Below, piece by piece: positions 27,585-36,294 of a stretch of 64,000 nucleotides of DNA. How positions within the stretch are numbered: position 1 is the first letter of the stretch; every line of letters begins with the position of its first letter. Under the pieces are notes generated by a model. It had not been told where the DNA came from and ran no database searches. It saw only the letters and a program-made list of their open reading frames with translations. The stretch lies in the NCBI GenBank assembly GCA_049177215.1, contig CP185379.1:2976001-3040000 (forward strand). Direction: 5' to 3'. This DNA comes from Pollutiaquabacter aromativorans (GTDB lineage: Bacteria; Bacteroidota; Bacteroidia; AKYH767-A; 2013-40CM-41-45). A program made the position numbers and the translations under genes.

Positions 27585-27662
27585 GGTAATTGGTAATTAG
27601 TAATTAGTAATTAAAAATCGGTGTTTAGTTACTAATTACTAATTACCAGTTACCAGTTACCA
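27585..27662. repeat. Heptamer tandem repeats forming a 19-bp inverted repeat
   Basis: Left array 27585-27612 is GGTAATT GGTAATT, then AGTAATT twice. Right array 27629-27662 is TTACTAA twice, then TTACCAG twice and TTACC. 27592-27610 is an exact reverse complement of 27629-27647. It lies between divergent genes, so it is not an ordinary terminator. Confidence 0.85.
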
Positions 27663-27703
27663 AAATACCCACCAGCACGGATACCCGCGCTCCTTTTCCC
27701 GGT

Positions 27704-27711
27704 TACCTTTG
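27704..27711 (+). promoter_or_regulatory. Bacteroidota -7 box (TACCTTTG)
   Basis: Perfect TAnnTTTG, 16 bases before ATG 27728. Confidence 0.65.
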
Positions 27712-27727
27712 TGTAAACACCTCACCC

Positions 27728-29155
27728 ATGAAAAAAATCTACGCCATCTTCCTTTGGTTCTCGACCTCCCTGGTATTTAGCGAGGCTCAAACCCCGACGT
27801 TTCAGATCCCGTTCAACAATTCCGGCGGCACTTTGTCCAATGAGTTATTCTGTGTGGAATCGGACCAATCCGGCAACATCTATTTCTGTGGTAAGCATAC
27901 CGATGTGATCACCTTCGGTGGCACCACCTTGAGCGTAGGCAGTGGCGGAGCCTGGTTCGGAAAACTGAGCCCTGGCGGCAACCTCGAATGGTTGCGGCAG
28001 GGTGGCACACCCGGCACCACCGACATTGCTTATGGCATTGCCGCGGACCCGCGCAACAACGGGCGTTGCTACGTGGCCGGTTCGCTGAACACCAGCTCCG
28101 CTTCCACCTTCGGAAGTCAGACCCTGCCGGCCGGTTACCTGGGATTCGTTGCCTGCTACGATGCTACAGGTAGCGCCTTGTGGCTGGCAGGAACCAGTTC
28201 GGCGGTCTATTCCATCGCCTGCGACGCGAACGGGTACCTGTTCATCAATACCGGTGACGCGGCCATCCACAAGCTGGACGCGGGGAACGGAAACGATCTG
28301 GGCACCATCACCCTGAGCGGTAACCTCATGAACCCCCAATGGCACAACATTGTGATCCACGGCAACGATGTGATCGCGCAGGGAGGGAATAAGATCCTCA
28401 AATTCGACAACAACCTGAATCAACTCTGGAGTACGCCGGTGAATGCATCCCTGGCCGAGACGTTCCGGCTCAACCTGGATGCGAACGGCGATGTGTATGG
28501 CACCTTCTACGCACTCTTTGGTAGTGTGACCGTTGGTAGCGTGACGAAAAGCAATTTTCCGAACGGCTATGTTTATCGCCTCGACGGAGCAACCGGAAAC
28601 GTGCTGTCCTGCGATTCGATCCTGATCAACGGGGCCGCCTCGAAGATAAAAGAGTATATCCCGGCTGCCGGCAGTCCGCAGTTTTATATCAGTGGCGACG
28701 GCGCTTTCAACACCCCTACGGTACTGAAGGATGGGCCTTCGCTTTCTGACACCTGGACCAAAGTGTTCCCTTCCAACGCGCCGGTGAATGATCTGGAAAT
28801 CATTTCGAATAATTGCATGGTGGCGGTCGGCAAACATTCGGGCACTTCAGTGTTCGACAGTTACACGCTTAACCTCCCCGCGGGATCTGCCGGCATCGAT
28901 AACAGCTACCTGATCGGGCTTTGTTCCGGAACCGTCGACATCCCTGAACAATCCGACGCAAGTACCAGGGCCTATCCAAATCCGGCTGCCGATTACATCG
29001 TTGTGCCGGGAAATGAAACGGAGACGATTAGGCTTTCGAATGTCCTGGGCGAACACTTCATCGTGCCGGCGATCGGCAGCAATCGCTTCGATCTGCGCGG
29101 GCTGCCGGCAGGAGTTTATGTCATGCCCCGTGGAATGCGCTTCTTAAAACAATAA
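27728..29155 (+). CDS. Secreted beta-propeller-like protein with T9SS sorting domain
   Basis: The signal peptide is MKKIYAIFLWFSTSLVFSEA. The body (about 25-400) has repeats of the SBBP/delta-60 kind (SDQSGNIYFCGKHTDVITFG, DANGDVYGTFYALFGSVTVG), typical of surface propellers. The end is a T9SS type A sorting domain (AYPNPAADYIVVPGNETETI; LPAGVYVMPRG). The function is unknown; it is likely a surface or released adhesion or matrix protein. The frame is intact with its own promoter. Confidence 0.82.
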   Translation: MKKIYAIFLWFSTSLVFSEAQTPTFQIPFNNSGGTLSNELFCVESDQSGNIYFCGKHTDVITFGGTTLSVGSGGAWFGKLSPGGNLEWLRQGGTPGTTDIAYGIAADPRNNGRCYVAGSLNTSSASTFGSQTLPAGYLGFVACYDATGSALWLAGTSSAVYSIACDANGYLFINTGDAAIHKLDAGNGNDLGTITLSGNLMNPQWHNIVIHGNDVIAQGGNKILKFDNNLNQLWSTPVNASLAETFRLNLDANGDVYGTFYALFGSVTVGSVTKSNFPNGYVYRLDGATGNVLSCDSILINGAASKIKEYIPAAGSPQFYISGDGAFNTPTVLKDGPSLSDTWTKVFPSNAPVNDLEIISNNCMVAVGKHSGTSVFDSYTLNLPAGSAGIDNSYLIGLCSGTVDIPEQSDASTRAYPNPAADYIVVPGNETETIRLSNVLGEHFIVPAIGSNRFDLRGLPAGVYVMPRGMRFLKQ

Positions 29156-29237
29156 GCGCAGTACCGGAAAGACCGCATCCCTTCCGTTCATCGTCCTGCA
29201 GGAGCCCGTTCCGCGTGGCCGGTCTCCGAAAAGCGCC

Positions 29238-29245
29238 TACCTTTG
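29238..29245 (+). promoter_or_regulatory. Bacteroidota -7 box (TACCTTTG), nearly leaderless start
   Basis: Ends only 7 bases before ATG 29253, so the transcript should begin at or within a few bases of the start codon. Confidence 0.6.
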
Positions 29246-29252
29246 CGCTCGC

Positions 29253-29741
29253 ATGATCGTCGATATTGTCATTCGGGAAACACCGGAAGGTGAAGTCATC
29301 CATTACCTGCTGAGCGAAGACGAACGCGAGTTCGATCTGCGCGGTTTGCTGTTCGAGGACGAAGTTACCGACTGCGACTGGCTGGATGAGGAACAACGCT
29401 TCCTGGTGGCCGCTTATAACGACTGGGAAGGCAAATCGAATTTCGCGATACTGAGCCTGCATGGTGAATTGTTGCGGAAAGGGATCCGGCAGATCCGGCA
29501 GTACATTCCGGAACAACGCCTCTTCATCATCGAGCAAACGGGAGCCAGTCTTGGCGAGGATCGTTTCGATTACCAGGCGGAGGAAGACGACATACTTTTC
29601 GCGGTGATGAACGATACGGGCGACTACGTGATCGAACCGCAGCCGGAACAGATCTTTTACAACGAACAGGAAACCGCCTTCGGCGTCGGTAGCGGACAGG
29701 AGTGGATCATTTACGATCTCAAGGGGAAGCGCATTTCCTGA
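29253..29741 (+). CDS. Acidic cytoplasmic protein, unknown function
   Basis: A 162-residue, strongly acidic protein (EGEVIHYLLSEDEREFDLRG) without signal peptide or membrane segment. It appears beta-rich with repeated aromatic-acidic strands and may be a small propeller fragment or a partner protein. I do not recognise it. Its TGA overlaps the ATG of the next gene by one base (TGATG at 29739-29743), so the two are co-translated. The promoter position implies a leaderless or near-leaderless mRNA. Confidence 0.7.
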   Translation: MIVDIVIRETPEGEVIHYLLSEDEREFDLRGLLFEDEVTDCDWLDEEQRFLVAAYNDWEGKSNFAILSLHGELLRKGIRQIRQYIPEQRLFIIEQTGASLGEDRFDYQAEEDDILFAVMNDTGDYVIEPQPEQIFYNEQETAFGVGSGQEWIIYDLKGKRIS

Positions 29742-30208
29742 TGGACACGGCTCTCTTGTCGGGTTTAAAAGCCGGTCTGCACCAACGATGTCTGGAGCTG
29801 CTCGCTTCAAAGATCGTCGAACTTACCCGGATGCAAACCGAACTGCTGGAAGGCGCGCTGGATGACAGTAAAAGTTCCGCGGGCGACAAGCACGAAACCG
29901 CGCGCGCGATGATGCAGTTGGAGCAGGAAAAGCTTGCCGGACAATTGCAAGACCTGCTCGATCAGCAACAACAGCTTATCCGATTTGATCCGTCGTTATC
30001 GGACGGGGTGATCCGTCCCGGAAGTCTGGTACAAACGGATCGCATGCTTTTTTATCTCACCGTCGGGCTCGGGAAACTGCGACTGGAAACCACTGAATGC
30101 ATGGTCCTCTCCCCTTCCTCCCCGCTCGGCAAACGCATGAACGGGCTTTCCGCCGGCGATCGATGTGAAGTCAACGGGCAGGTGTATCACATTCTGGCGG
30201 TCGTTTAG
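29741..30208 (+). CDS. GreA/GreB C-terminal-domain-like protein
   Basis: ATG 29741 overlaps the previous stop. The 155-residue product has an N-terminal helical hairpin (SKIVELTRMQTELLEGALDDSKSSAGDKHETARAM in outline) and a C-terminal FKBP-like part with GVIRPGSLVQTDRMLFYLTV and LSPSSPLGKRMNGLSAGD, as in the C-terminal domain of Gre factors. Bacteroidota homologues are often labelled 3-oxoacyl-ACP synthase, which the sequence does not support: it has no thiolase fold or catalytic Cys. A role at RNA polymerase is inference from the domain. Confidence 0.7.
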   Translation: MDTALLSGLKAGLHQRCLELLASKIVELTRMQTELLEGALDDSKSSAGDKHETARAMMQLEQEKLAGQLQDLLDQQQQLIRFDPSLSDGVIRPGSLVQTDRMLFYLTVGLGKLRLETTECMVLSPSSPLGKRMNGLSAGDRCEVNGQVYHILAVV

Positions 30209-30302
30209 ATTTTTCGCTATTTTCAGTCATCGCCGAATTGTCATTTAACAAGATCCTGTCTCTTGATGTACCAATGAATTCCGATCTTCGGCTAACTCTT
30301 CC

Positions 30303-32147
30303 ATGCGCACGATCCTGTTTTCGATGCTCTGGATGTTGCCGGGTCTGACGCGACTGCTTGCACAGTCGGATCCGATCGCGGTGTCCGGGCTTTATTCACT
30401 GGGCAATGATTTCCAGGACCGCGCCTATGCGGTCACCGTGGATGATAGCGGCAACACTGTTATGTCCGGTTCCGCCTCCAGTGCTATGGTTAATTTCGAT
30501 CTGCTGGGAGGAAGTACGCCGGGCGAGCACCCGGTTCCCGGCAATTACCTCGTCCGCTATCGGGCGGACCAATCGGTGCAATGGGCTCGTTACTCCGGCT
30601 ATTCGGAATCACGTTTCGTTATCACACACCTGGAGACTGATCGAATGAATCACACGCTCGTCCTGGGCTATTACCGGGGTCTGGTGGATATTGATTTCGG
30701 TCAAAGCGGAACCGAATACTTGCAGGAGGCCAACTATCAACCATCCTTTTTCCTGGCGCAACTTGACAGCAACGGAAAACCGATCCGGCATGTTGAATGG
30801 GTGGCCCTGTCGGATAGTTTCGACACTTATACCGGTGATCGGACCTTTGTAACCGATCTTTCACTCGACGAAAACGGTAACATCTATCTGGCGGGGTACT
30901 CGGGAAGTGTTTTTACCACGCAGCAGTTGCCCAACGATACGCTTCGTGAATTCACCTGGTTTGTGATTAAGCTGGACAGTTCATTGCAGGTCCAATGGAT
31001 GGATGGTCTGGAAAAGGTTGTTCATGAATTCCACAATTGGACGAATTTTCTGCCCGTCATGGCGGATGCTGACCGGAACGGTAACGTCTATGTCACATTG
31101 TGTTTCGGAGACAGCATCAATCTTCACTTTTCGCATGAACCACCAAACTACCTAAGTGCTAAGCCCTATGATTACACAAATCCGCCGAGTCAGGAAAGCT
31201 CTAACCGTGATCTGCTGATCATACAATATGACGTGAACGGTAATTATTTGCGTCATCGGCGGTTTCATTCTGACAGGGTTAGCAGCGAAAAGAACCTCGA
31301 CGCGGACGTGCTGCCGAACGATCATCTCTATGTATTGGCGGCCTATGACCGGGAATTCAGCGTGGACGACAGCACCTGGAATCCTCCCGGAATCGATTCG
31401 TTGTATGATTACAACCTCATCCTACTCGAGCTGGACGATCAGTTAAACCTAGTACGGCACCGGCGCTTTCATAACAACATACTGTCGCCGAGGGGTCATT
31501 ACAATTACCTGGAAGCCGACGAATGCGGCAATCTGCTCGTGCGGATCGACCGGGTCATGTACAATGGCTTCCCGTTTCCGCCCTTTGATGACAATTCACT
31601 TCCGATATTGTACAAGGAGAATACTTATGTATTCAATGAAGCGCTTGATGTGATCGATACGATTTCGTTTCCCGACTTTAATCTCTACGATTTTCTGTCC
31701 GCCGATATACACAACGGCCATCTGGCCATGACCGGAACGTTTGCCGACGATTTCCACGTCGAGCACTTTACCGTTTTCGAGCGAAACCCGGTTCCATCGA
31801 ATTCCTACTACGACAATTTCCTGTTGCTTGGCGACTATACGCCTTGCAGGCTTCCAATACCAGAACCGCTCCCGGAAGTTATCATTCCAAATGTATTCAC
31901 GCCAGATGGCGACGGACTGAACGACACCTGGCAGGTGCGCGATACGACGGGGCGTTTCGCTGCCCGTTGGCAAATATTCAATCGCTGGGGCCAGGAAGTA
32001 TCACACGGTTCATTTCCCGGTTCCGGCTGGACCGGAACGGATGAACGCAGACAACCCTGTCCCGACGGAGTTTATTTCTACATACTGGCCATCGAAAATT
32101 CCTCGATCCATCAGGAAGAACGTGGCTGGGTGAAACTGATCCGGTGA
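30303..32147 (+). CDS. Secreted SBBP-type protein with T9SS type B (CHU_C) C-terminal domain
   Basis: The signal peptide (MRTILFSMLWMLPGLTRLLA) is followed by a long propeller-like region with repeats such as VTVDDSGNTVMSGSASSAMV and LDENGNIYLAGYSG. The last 90 residues are the gliding-motility-associated CHU_C domain (IPNVFTPDGDGLNDTWQVRD; WQIFNRWGQEVSHG; DGVYFYILAI), a type B sorting signal of T9SS. This indicates surface display or release. It converges with the TPR-like gene at 32151 with only 3 bases between stops. Confidence 0.87.
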   Translation: MRTILFSMLWMLPGLTRLLAQSDPIAVSGLYSLGNDFQDRAYAVTVDDSGNTVMSGSASSAMVNFDLLGGSTPGEHPVPGNYLVRYRADQSVQWARYSGYSESRFVITHLETDRMNHTLVLGYYRGLVDIDFGQSGTEYLQEANYQPSFFLAQLDSNGKPIRHVEWVALSDSFDTYTGDRTFVTDLSLDENGNIYLAGYSGSVFTTQQLPNDTLREFTWFVIKLDSSLQVQWMDGLEKVVHEFHNWTNFLPVMADADRNGNVYVTLCFGDSINLHFSHEPPNYLSAKPYDYTNPPSQESSNRDLLIIQYDVNGNYLRHRRFHSDRVSSEKNLDADVLPNDHLYVLAAYDREFSVDDSTWNPPGIDSLYDYNLILLELDDQLNLVRHRRFHNNILSPRGHYNYLEADECGNLLVRIDRVMYNGFPFPPFDDNSLPILYKENTYVFNEALDVIDTISFPDFNLYDFLSADIHNGHLAMTGTFADDFHVEHFTVFERNPVPSNSYYDNFLLLGDYTPCRLPIPEPLPEVIIPNVFTPDGDGLNDTWQVRDTTGRFAARWQIFNRWGQEVSHGSFPGSGWTGTDERRQPCPDGVYFYILAIENSSIHQEERGWVKLIR

Positions 32148-32150
32148 CGG

Positions 32151-33089
32151 TCATCGCCGAACCGGACGTTTTTCTCGAAGTGCTTCCGCAAATGGGACGT
32201 TTCGAACCCGGGAGTCGATCCAGCTCAGGAAGTCGAAGTATTCCATAATACGATTATCGTTCGGGTTGTAGGATTTTCGGATCATACTACCCAGTTCCTG
32301 CAATCGTTTCTTCCTTTCCATATCAGAAGATGCCCGAACCACCTTTCGCCAAAGTTGGTGTATAAACATTCGTTCAAGCGGATAGACGTCAGGGCGCTTG
32401 TCGAAGAACCGGAGTGCAGATGGAACCAGTGATTGCAACATGTCAACGTCGCCCAGTTCGAAGTGAAGGATAATACCAAGCACGCGGGCATATCCCTGAA
32501 AGAGGCGATTTACCGGGAGCGGCTTAAGATTGAGTATGGCATTGATCCAACGCAGGCTTTTGCGGTAGTCACCGTTGATGAAGTGGATGTAGGACAATGC
32601 ATACTGGAAGATCACCGCGTGCACGGCGCTGATCAGGTGGCGGTCCTTTTGTAAACGCTCTTCAATCGTCTCGGTCAGTTCTCCGGCCTTATCGTATTCA
32701 CGGAGATACAGGTTCTGGTAAAACTCGCGCAGGAGGACACGCATCCTGATCATGGATCGCATTTTCTCAGAATTACCGGCGGGGAACCGGTCGGGAATGC
32801 TCCTGAGTTTCTCCAAAGCCCGGTCGAACTCCTGAAAACGATCGTTCTCACCGAGTGTTGCGATCAGGTTGTTCAGCGCCTTGATATACGCAAGCAAATG
32901 CTGGTTGGTGAAGGCCGGATCCGAATCAAACAATTCGACGGCGCGTCTTGATACTTCCAGGTATCGTTTCCGTCGTAATCGAATCCCAGGCGCTTTTCGA
33001 AAGCGTACTTCGAAAAGAAATCTTTTATCGCACGCCATGGATGGCCGCGGAAAATTTTCCATACACTGACAAGCATCATCCGAATGCAC
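32151..33089 (-). pseudogene. TPR-like helical protein, N-terminus lost or frameshifted
   Basis: From about residue 40 the product is an all-helical, TPR-like repeat protein (YLEVSRRAVELFDSDPAFTN; ALNNLIATLGENDRFQEF; LSYIHFINGDYRKSLRWINA) of a kind common in Bacteroidota, usually near 500 residues. Here only about 270 residues are recognisable. The first 40 residues in this frame look non-native, while a neighbouring frame gives IKDFFSKYAFEKRLGFDYDG just upstream. The likely reading therefore shifts near 32975-32995, and even then the 5' part is short. Function unknown; probably a truncated copy. Confidence 0.5.
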
Positions 33090-33779
33090 TTATACTATTC
33101 GGAACTTTCGCCTGTGAAAAGGGGATTACGGTCAGCGTTACTTTTAATTCTTGCGACAATTGAATTATCCGCCACCCCACCCTCCGACCATTTTCGCTCC
33201 CTACCGAAATACAGGAAACACCGGATCGGCCTGGGGATCGAGGGCGGTGGATCTTTTCTGCTGCCGGATCAACCTGCCGGTCTTGCGGCGGTCTTAGAGG
33301 CCTATTATTGCAAGGACCTCGGAGAGCACCTGCTTGCGGAGTCTGGCGCCGGAGTTCGGCTTACTTCGTTACATACACGATTCGGACTCGACGGGGCGAA
33401 TCACGAAGACAGTACCGCTTCGATCAACTCCCTCTCCATTCCCCTGAGGTTGCGGTATGTCATTTCCAGATGGAACGTCGCGCCGACCATCGGCCTGAGT
33501 TACGAGTGCCGGATTTCCACCGGGATTTCGATTGATTCCGTTGAGCAGGGGAAACAAGGAGCCTGGTTGAAACAAGCGCGATACAATTCCAATACCGGTG
33601 TAGCGGCCGGCAACCTGGACATGCAACTGGGGGTTTCCTACATGAGTCCCAACCGCAGGACCGCCTTGGGTTTCTTGTTCAACAGGAATTTGCTTGATTG
33701 GGCAAGCGACGGCTACCCGGAAGCTCGTGCATGGGGACTTTCGCTCCGGATAGATGTTACCTTCGGCCTTGATCCATAA
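33084..33779 (+). CDS. Putative outer-membrane beta-barrel protein
   Basis: The protein has strand-like segments with alternating hydrophobicity (HRIGLGIEGGGSFLLP; LSIPLRLRYVISRWNVAPTI; LGVSYMSPNRRTALGFLFNR) and ends in an aromatic/hydrophobic strand (SLRIDVTFGLDP). This fits a small porin-like barrel of about 200 residues. An in-frame GTG at 33114 gives a more typical signal peptide (KRGLRSALLLILATIELSA) than ATG 33084, which overlaps the opposite gene, so 33114 may be the true start. No family assigned. Confidence 0.65.
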   Translation: MHLYYSELSPVKRGLRSALLLILATIELSATPPSDHFRSLPKYRKHRIGLGIEGGGSFLLPDQPAGLAAVLEAYYCKDLGEHLLAESGAGVRLTSLHTRFGLDGANHEDSTASINSLSIPLRLRYVISRWNVAPTIGLSYECRISTGISIDSVEQGKQGAWLKQARYNSNTGVAAGNLDMQLGVSYMSPNRRTALGFLFNRNLLDWASDGYPEARAWGLSLRIDVTFGLDP

Positions 33780-33793
33780 AACAAAAGAACCGA

Positions 33794-34448
33794 TTAAAGA
33801 TTACGCGGGTTCTTCCACCCCTTCTTCAGCCGGTCGATGGTGCCGTTGGCGCGTGTAATGCGGGTCTCCTCCTTCTTCGCCGATACGATCCATTCGACGT
33901 ATTCGCGACGGTGTGAATAGGCGAGTGAATTGAAAACCGCTTTCGCCTCTTTTTCCTTTTTAAATAGTACAGCGAGTTCGGTGGGCACTTTCACGGTTTT
34001 TGTAACCGGGTCGGAGTAGTGCTCGATTTCGCGAACCGCACGCCTTGCATGCTTCTTTTGATCGGCATCCGTCTTCCCCCGAACCGCGAACGCGCTCCAG
34101 GTATCGTTGAACGAAACCAGCGTTAACCACTGAACATCCAATCCGAGCAGACGATCCCAGCCTTTATCACGTGTCAGATCGGTTTGAATGCCGGAAGTGC
34201 CTTTGGGATAGTAACACCACAACAGGAAACCGGGCTTCAGCAAGGAACGGACCCTGGCAAGGTCCGCTTCCATTTCCTTCCGGTTGCGCACGAACCAATG
34301 TAAAGCGTCAACATGTTGCGAAAGGCGATTGGAAATCGTCACACCCGCCGGTAGCGGTGAGAGCAGGGCTTCTAAATTCAGCCGGAGCGTGCAAGGCGAT
34401 CAGTCGTTGCCCGGGCGTGATGCGGAGTTTCCGGTGTAGAGTCGACAT
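33794..34448 (-). pseudogene. DUF3052-like/YdeI-like fusion protein, frameshifted
   Basis: ATG 34448 begins STLHRKLRITPGQRLIALHA, a clean N-terminus of the DUF3052-type domain. The frame shifts at about 34362-34376 and continues as LLSPLPAGVTISNRLSQHVD and FLLWCYYPKGTSGIQTDLTR. The C-terminal 65 residues (AVFNSLAYSHRREYVEWIVS; RLKKGWKNPRNL) are the YdeI/OmpD-associated domain. The domain order is that of a known two-domain Bacteroidota protein with unclear function, possibly stress related. With one base corrected the gene is complete. Confidence 0.7.
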
Positions 34449-34471
34449 GCTGGTGGGGAGTTGAACCTTCA

Positions 34472-34511
34472 AACGTTGTAACGTTAAAACGTTTGAACGT
34501 TCTAACGTTAT
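34472..34511. repeat. Octamer repeat AACGTTnn x5
   Basis: Five back-to-back units at 34472, 34480, 34488, 34496 and 34504, each AACGTT plus two variable bases. AACGTT is self-complementary, so the array looks the same on both strands. Confidence 0.85.
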
Positions 34512-34556
34512 GGGTATAGTTAAGGCAGGTCATGCGCTTCCTGCATCAGGGGGCAA

Positions 34557-34970
34557 TCAGATCGTCGCGATGACTTTTAGTTCGATGGCGATCGGGGTTG
34601 GGAGGCAGTTGATCTCGATCGTCGTGCGACAGGGCGGATTTTCGGCGAAGTATTCCGCCCATAATTTGTTGTAGATGGGGAAATCGTCTTTCATGTTCGT
34701 CAGGAAGACGGTCACATCCACGATCTTTTCCCAACTACTTCCGGCATCTTCCAGGATCCAACGAACGTTTTGAAATACGGAACGGCACTGTTGCTCGATA
34801 TCGTAAGAGACGATCGCGCCTTTGTCGTCGAGCTCGACACCGGGAATTTTTTTGGAACCCCGTTCGCGCGGACCGACACCGGACAGGAAGAGCAAGTCAC
34901 CAACCCGACGTGCATGGGGATACAATCCGACGGGTTCGGGGGCTTTGGAAGATTCAAACTTTTGAGACAT
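34557..34970 (-). CDS. RidA-family protein, likely 2-aminomuconate deaminase
   Basis: A 137-residue RidA/YjgF protein. VGLYPHARRVGDLLFLSGVG and TVFLTNMKDDFPIYNKLWAE followed by PPCRTTIEINCLP fit the subgroup that deaminates 2-aminomuconate in 3-hydroxyanthranilate breakdown better than general imine deaminases. The Arg in CRTTIE is the usual substrate carboxylate binder. This fits the ACMSD and HAAO genes found 20 kb away in this window, though a general RidA role cannot be excluded. A TAGATTTG box lies 20 bases upstream. Confidence 0.78.
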   Translation of the reverse strand: MSQKFESSKAPEPVGLYPHARRVGDLLFLSGVGPRERGSKKIPGVELDDKGAIVSYDIEQQCRSVFQNVRWILEDAGSSWEKIVDVTVFLTNMKDDFPIYNKLWAEYFAENPPCRTTIEINCLPTPIAIELKVIATI

Positions 34971-34990
34971 GGCAGACAGGTGACTACCTG

Positions 34991-34998
34991 CAAATCTA
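34991..34998 (-). promoter_or_regulatory. Bacteroidota -7 box (TAGATTTG, minus strand)
   Basis: CAAATCTA on the plus strand, 20 bases upstream of ATG 34970. Confidence 0.55.
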
Positions 34999-35135
34999 CA
35001 GGAAAAGCCATGGATTCATTCCGGGTATAGGCTCAGAAAGAGCCGGAAAACGGCGAAAAAGCGTGATTCTGTTTAAAAAATGCGGTTTAACGCGGGCTTA
35101 ACGCATAAACGTTAGGTTTCCCCCGGTTATCGCCG

Positions 35136-35143
35136 TACCTTTG
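35136..35143 (+). promoter_or_regulatory. Bacteroidota -7 box of cold-shock gene (TACCTTTG)
   Basis: Perfect TAnnTTTG, 30 bases upstream of ATG 35174. The resulting short leader is unlike the long thermosensing leader of E. coli cspA. Confidence 0.65.
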
Positions 35144-35173
35144 CAGCAACACCAATTAAAATCAATATCACTA

Positions 35174-35365
35174 ATGAAAAATGGTAAAGTAAAATTCTTC
35201 AACAACGCCAAAGGCTTTGGATTCATCGTTGAAGAAGGTACCCAACAGGAAATTTTCGTTCACGTTACCGGTCTGAAAGACCAGATCCGTGATAACGACA
35301 ATGTCACGTTTGAAGTGGAACAAGGTCGCAAAGGCCCGAACGCAGTTAACGTCCGCCTTGCGTAA
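35174..35365 (+). CDS. Cold-shock domain protein
   Basis: A 63-residue CspA-type OB-fold protein that binds single-stranded RNA and DNA. RNP1 is KGFGFI (residues 14-19) and RNP2 is IFVHV (about 29-33). The start is ATG 35174 (MKNGKVKFF), because the promoter ends at 35143 and an in-frame TTG there is not plausible. A strong terminator shared with the opposite gene follows. Confidence 0.95.
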   Translation: MKNGKVKFFNNAKGFGFIVEEGTQQEIFVHVTGLKDQIRDNDNVTFEVEQGRKGPNAVNVRLA

Positions 35366-35386
35366 GCATAGCGCCTGAGAGAACCG

Positions 35387-35414
35387 AAAAACCCCGCCCT
35401 GTGCGGGGTTTTTT
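35387..35414. terminator. Bidirectional terminator, overlaps the opposing stop codon
   Basis: Stem 35387-35397/35403-35413 (AAAAACCCCGC and complement), loop CCTGT, with A and T runs on either side so it works in both directions. The stop codon of the minus-strand kinase gene (35413-35415) lies in the arm. Confidence 0.88.
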
Positions 35415-36294
35415 ATTTTATACCGGAATAATAGCGCAAGCAACGCAGGAAATCATCCGCATATCCGCCGCCGAAAAGCACCACATGCACCAGCAGCGGA
35501 TACAAATTGCACAGTTCGACCCGCTCTTCAAACCCGGGAGTCAAGGGATAAATCTCCCGGTAAGCATCCTCCCACCGACGATCGAATCCGCCAAACAAGC
35601 GGGTCATGGCCAGATCCATTTCGCGAAACCCATAGTAAACAGCCGGATCGATCCATACGGGCAAGCCGTCTTCGCCGGTCATCCGATTCCCGCTCCACAG
35701 ATCGCCGTGCAACAAAGCAGGCGGCTCCGATGGAAAAAGATTTTCCAAATTCGAAAAAAGTCGCTCCGCATACTGCGCGGCGTCCGGGGGAAGCAGTTTC
35801 AAGGAGATCGCTTCGCGTAACAACGGGTCAATGCGTTGTTCGCGGAAAAAGTCGGTCCAACGATCGCAATTCGCATTCCGCTGCGGCAGCGAGCCGATCC
35901 AGTTATCCGGAACATGCCCGAAACCGTCTGCGCTATGCCGGTGCAGCGACGCGAGCAAGCGACCGAAGTGTTCTTCGAAGTCGACGGCTCGTCTTCCTGA
36001 AACGATCAGTCGTTGCAACAACCAGGTAAAAGCGCCGGAACTGCCGAAAGCGATCACCCCGGGCACCCGTATTCCCGCCGACTGCAAGCGTTTCAATCCG
36101 TCGGCTTCCGCTTCGAACATGCCGGGATACCTCGCTGCATGATTGAACTTGACGAAAAAACCATGTGACCGATAGCGAAATTGCCAGGCCTGGTTGATGG
36201 AGCCCCCGGAAACAGCCTGCCAGTTTGTAAGTTCAGTAGCGCTTACTGCGCCGATGCGACTCGCCAAGTCCCGAACGATGACTTCAGGGATCAT
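35413..36294 (-). CDS. Fructosamine kinase family protein
   Basis: ATG 36294 (MIPEVIVRDL) overlaps the upstream stop as ATGA, the usual sign of coupled translation; a much longer in-frame reading to 36621 lies inside the neighbour and is ignored. The 293-residue protein has an aminoglycoside-phosphotransferase-like fold with SGGSINQAWQF (nucleotide loop), LLHGDLWSGN (catalytic Asp) and WIDPAVYYGFREMDLAMTRL (metal-binding Asp). Family members phosphorylate fructosamines or ribulosamines on glycated proteins, leading to deglycation. Confidence 0.9.
   Translation of the reverse strand: MIPEVIVRDLASRIGAVSATELTNWQAVSGGSINQAWQFRYRSHGFFVKFNHAARYPGMFEAEADGLKRLQSAGIRVPGVIAFGSSGAFTWLLQRLIVSGRRAVDFEEHFGRLLASLHRHSADGFGHVPDNWIGSLPQRNANCDRWTDFFREQRIDPLLREAISLKLLPPDAAQYAERLFSNLENLFPSEPPALLHGDLWSGNRMTGEDGLPVWIDPAVYYGFREMDLAMTRLFGGFDRRWEDAYREIYPLTPGFEERVELCNLYPLLVHVVLFGGGYADDFLRCLRYYSGIK

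Noticed and set aside
29741..30208. 3-oxoacyl-ACP synthase, the label commonly given to such proteins
   Set aside because: The protein is too short and lacks the thiolase fold and catalytic Cys. Its C-terminal part resembles the GreA/GreB domain.
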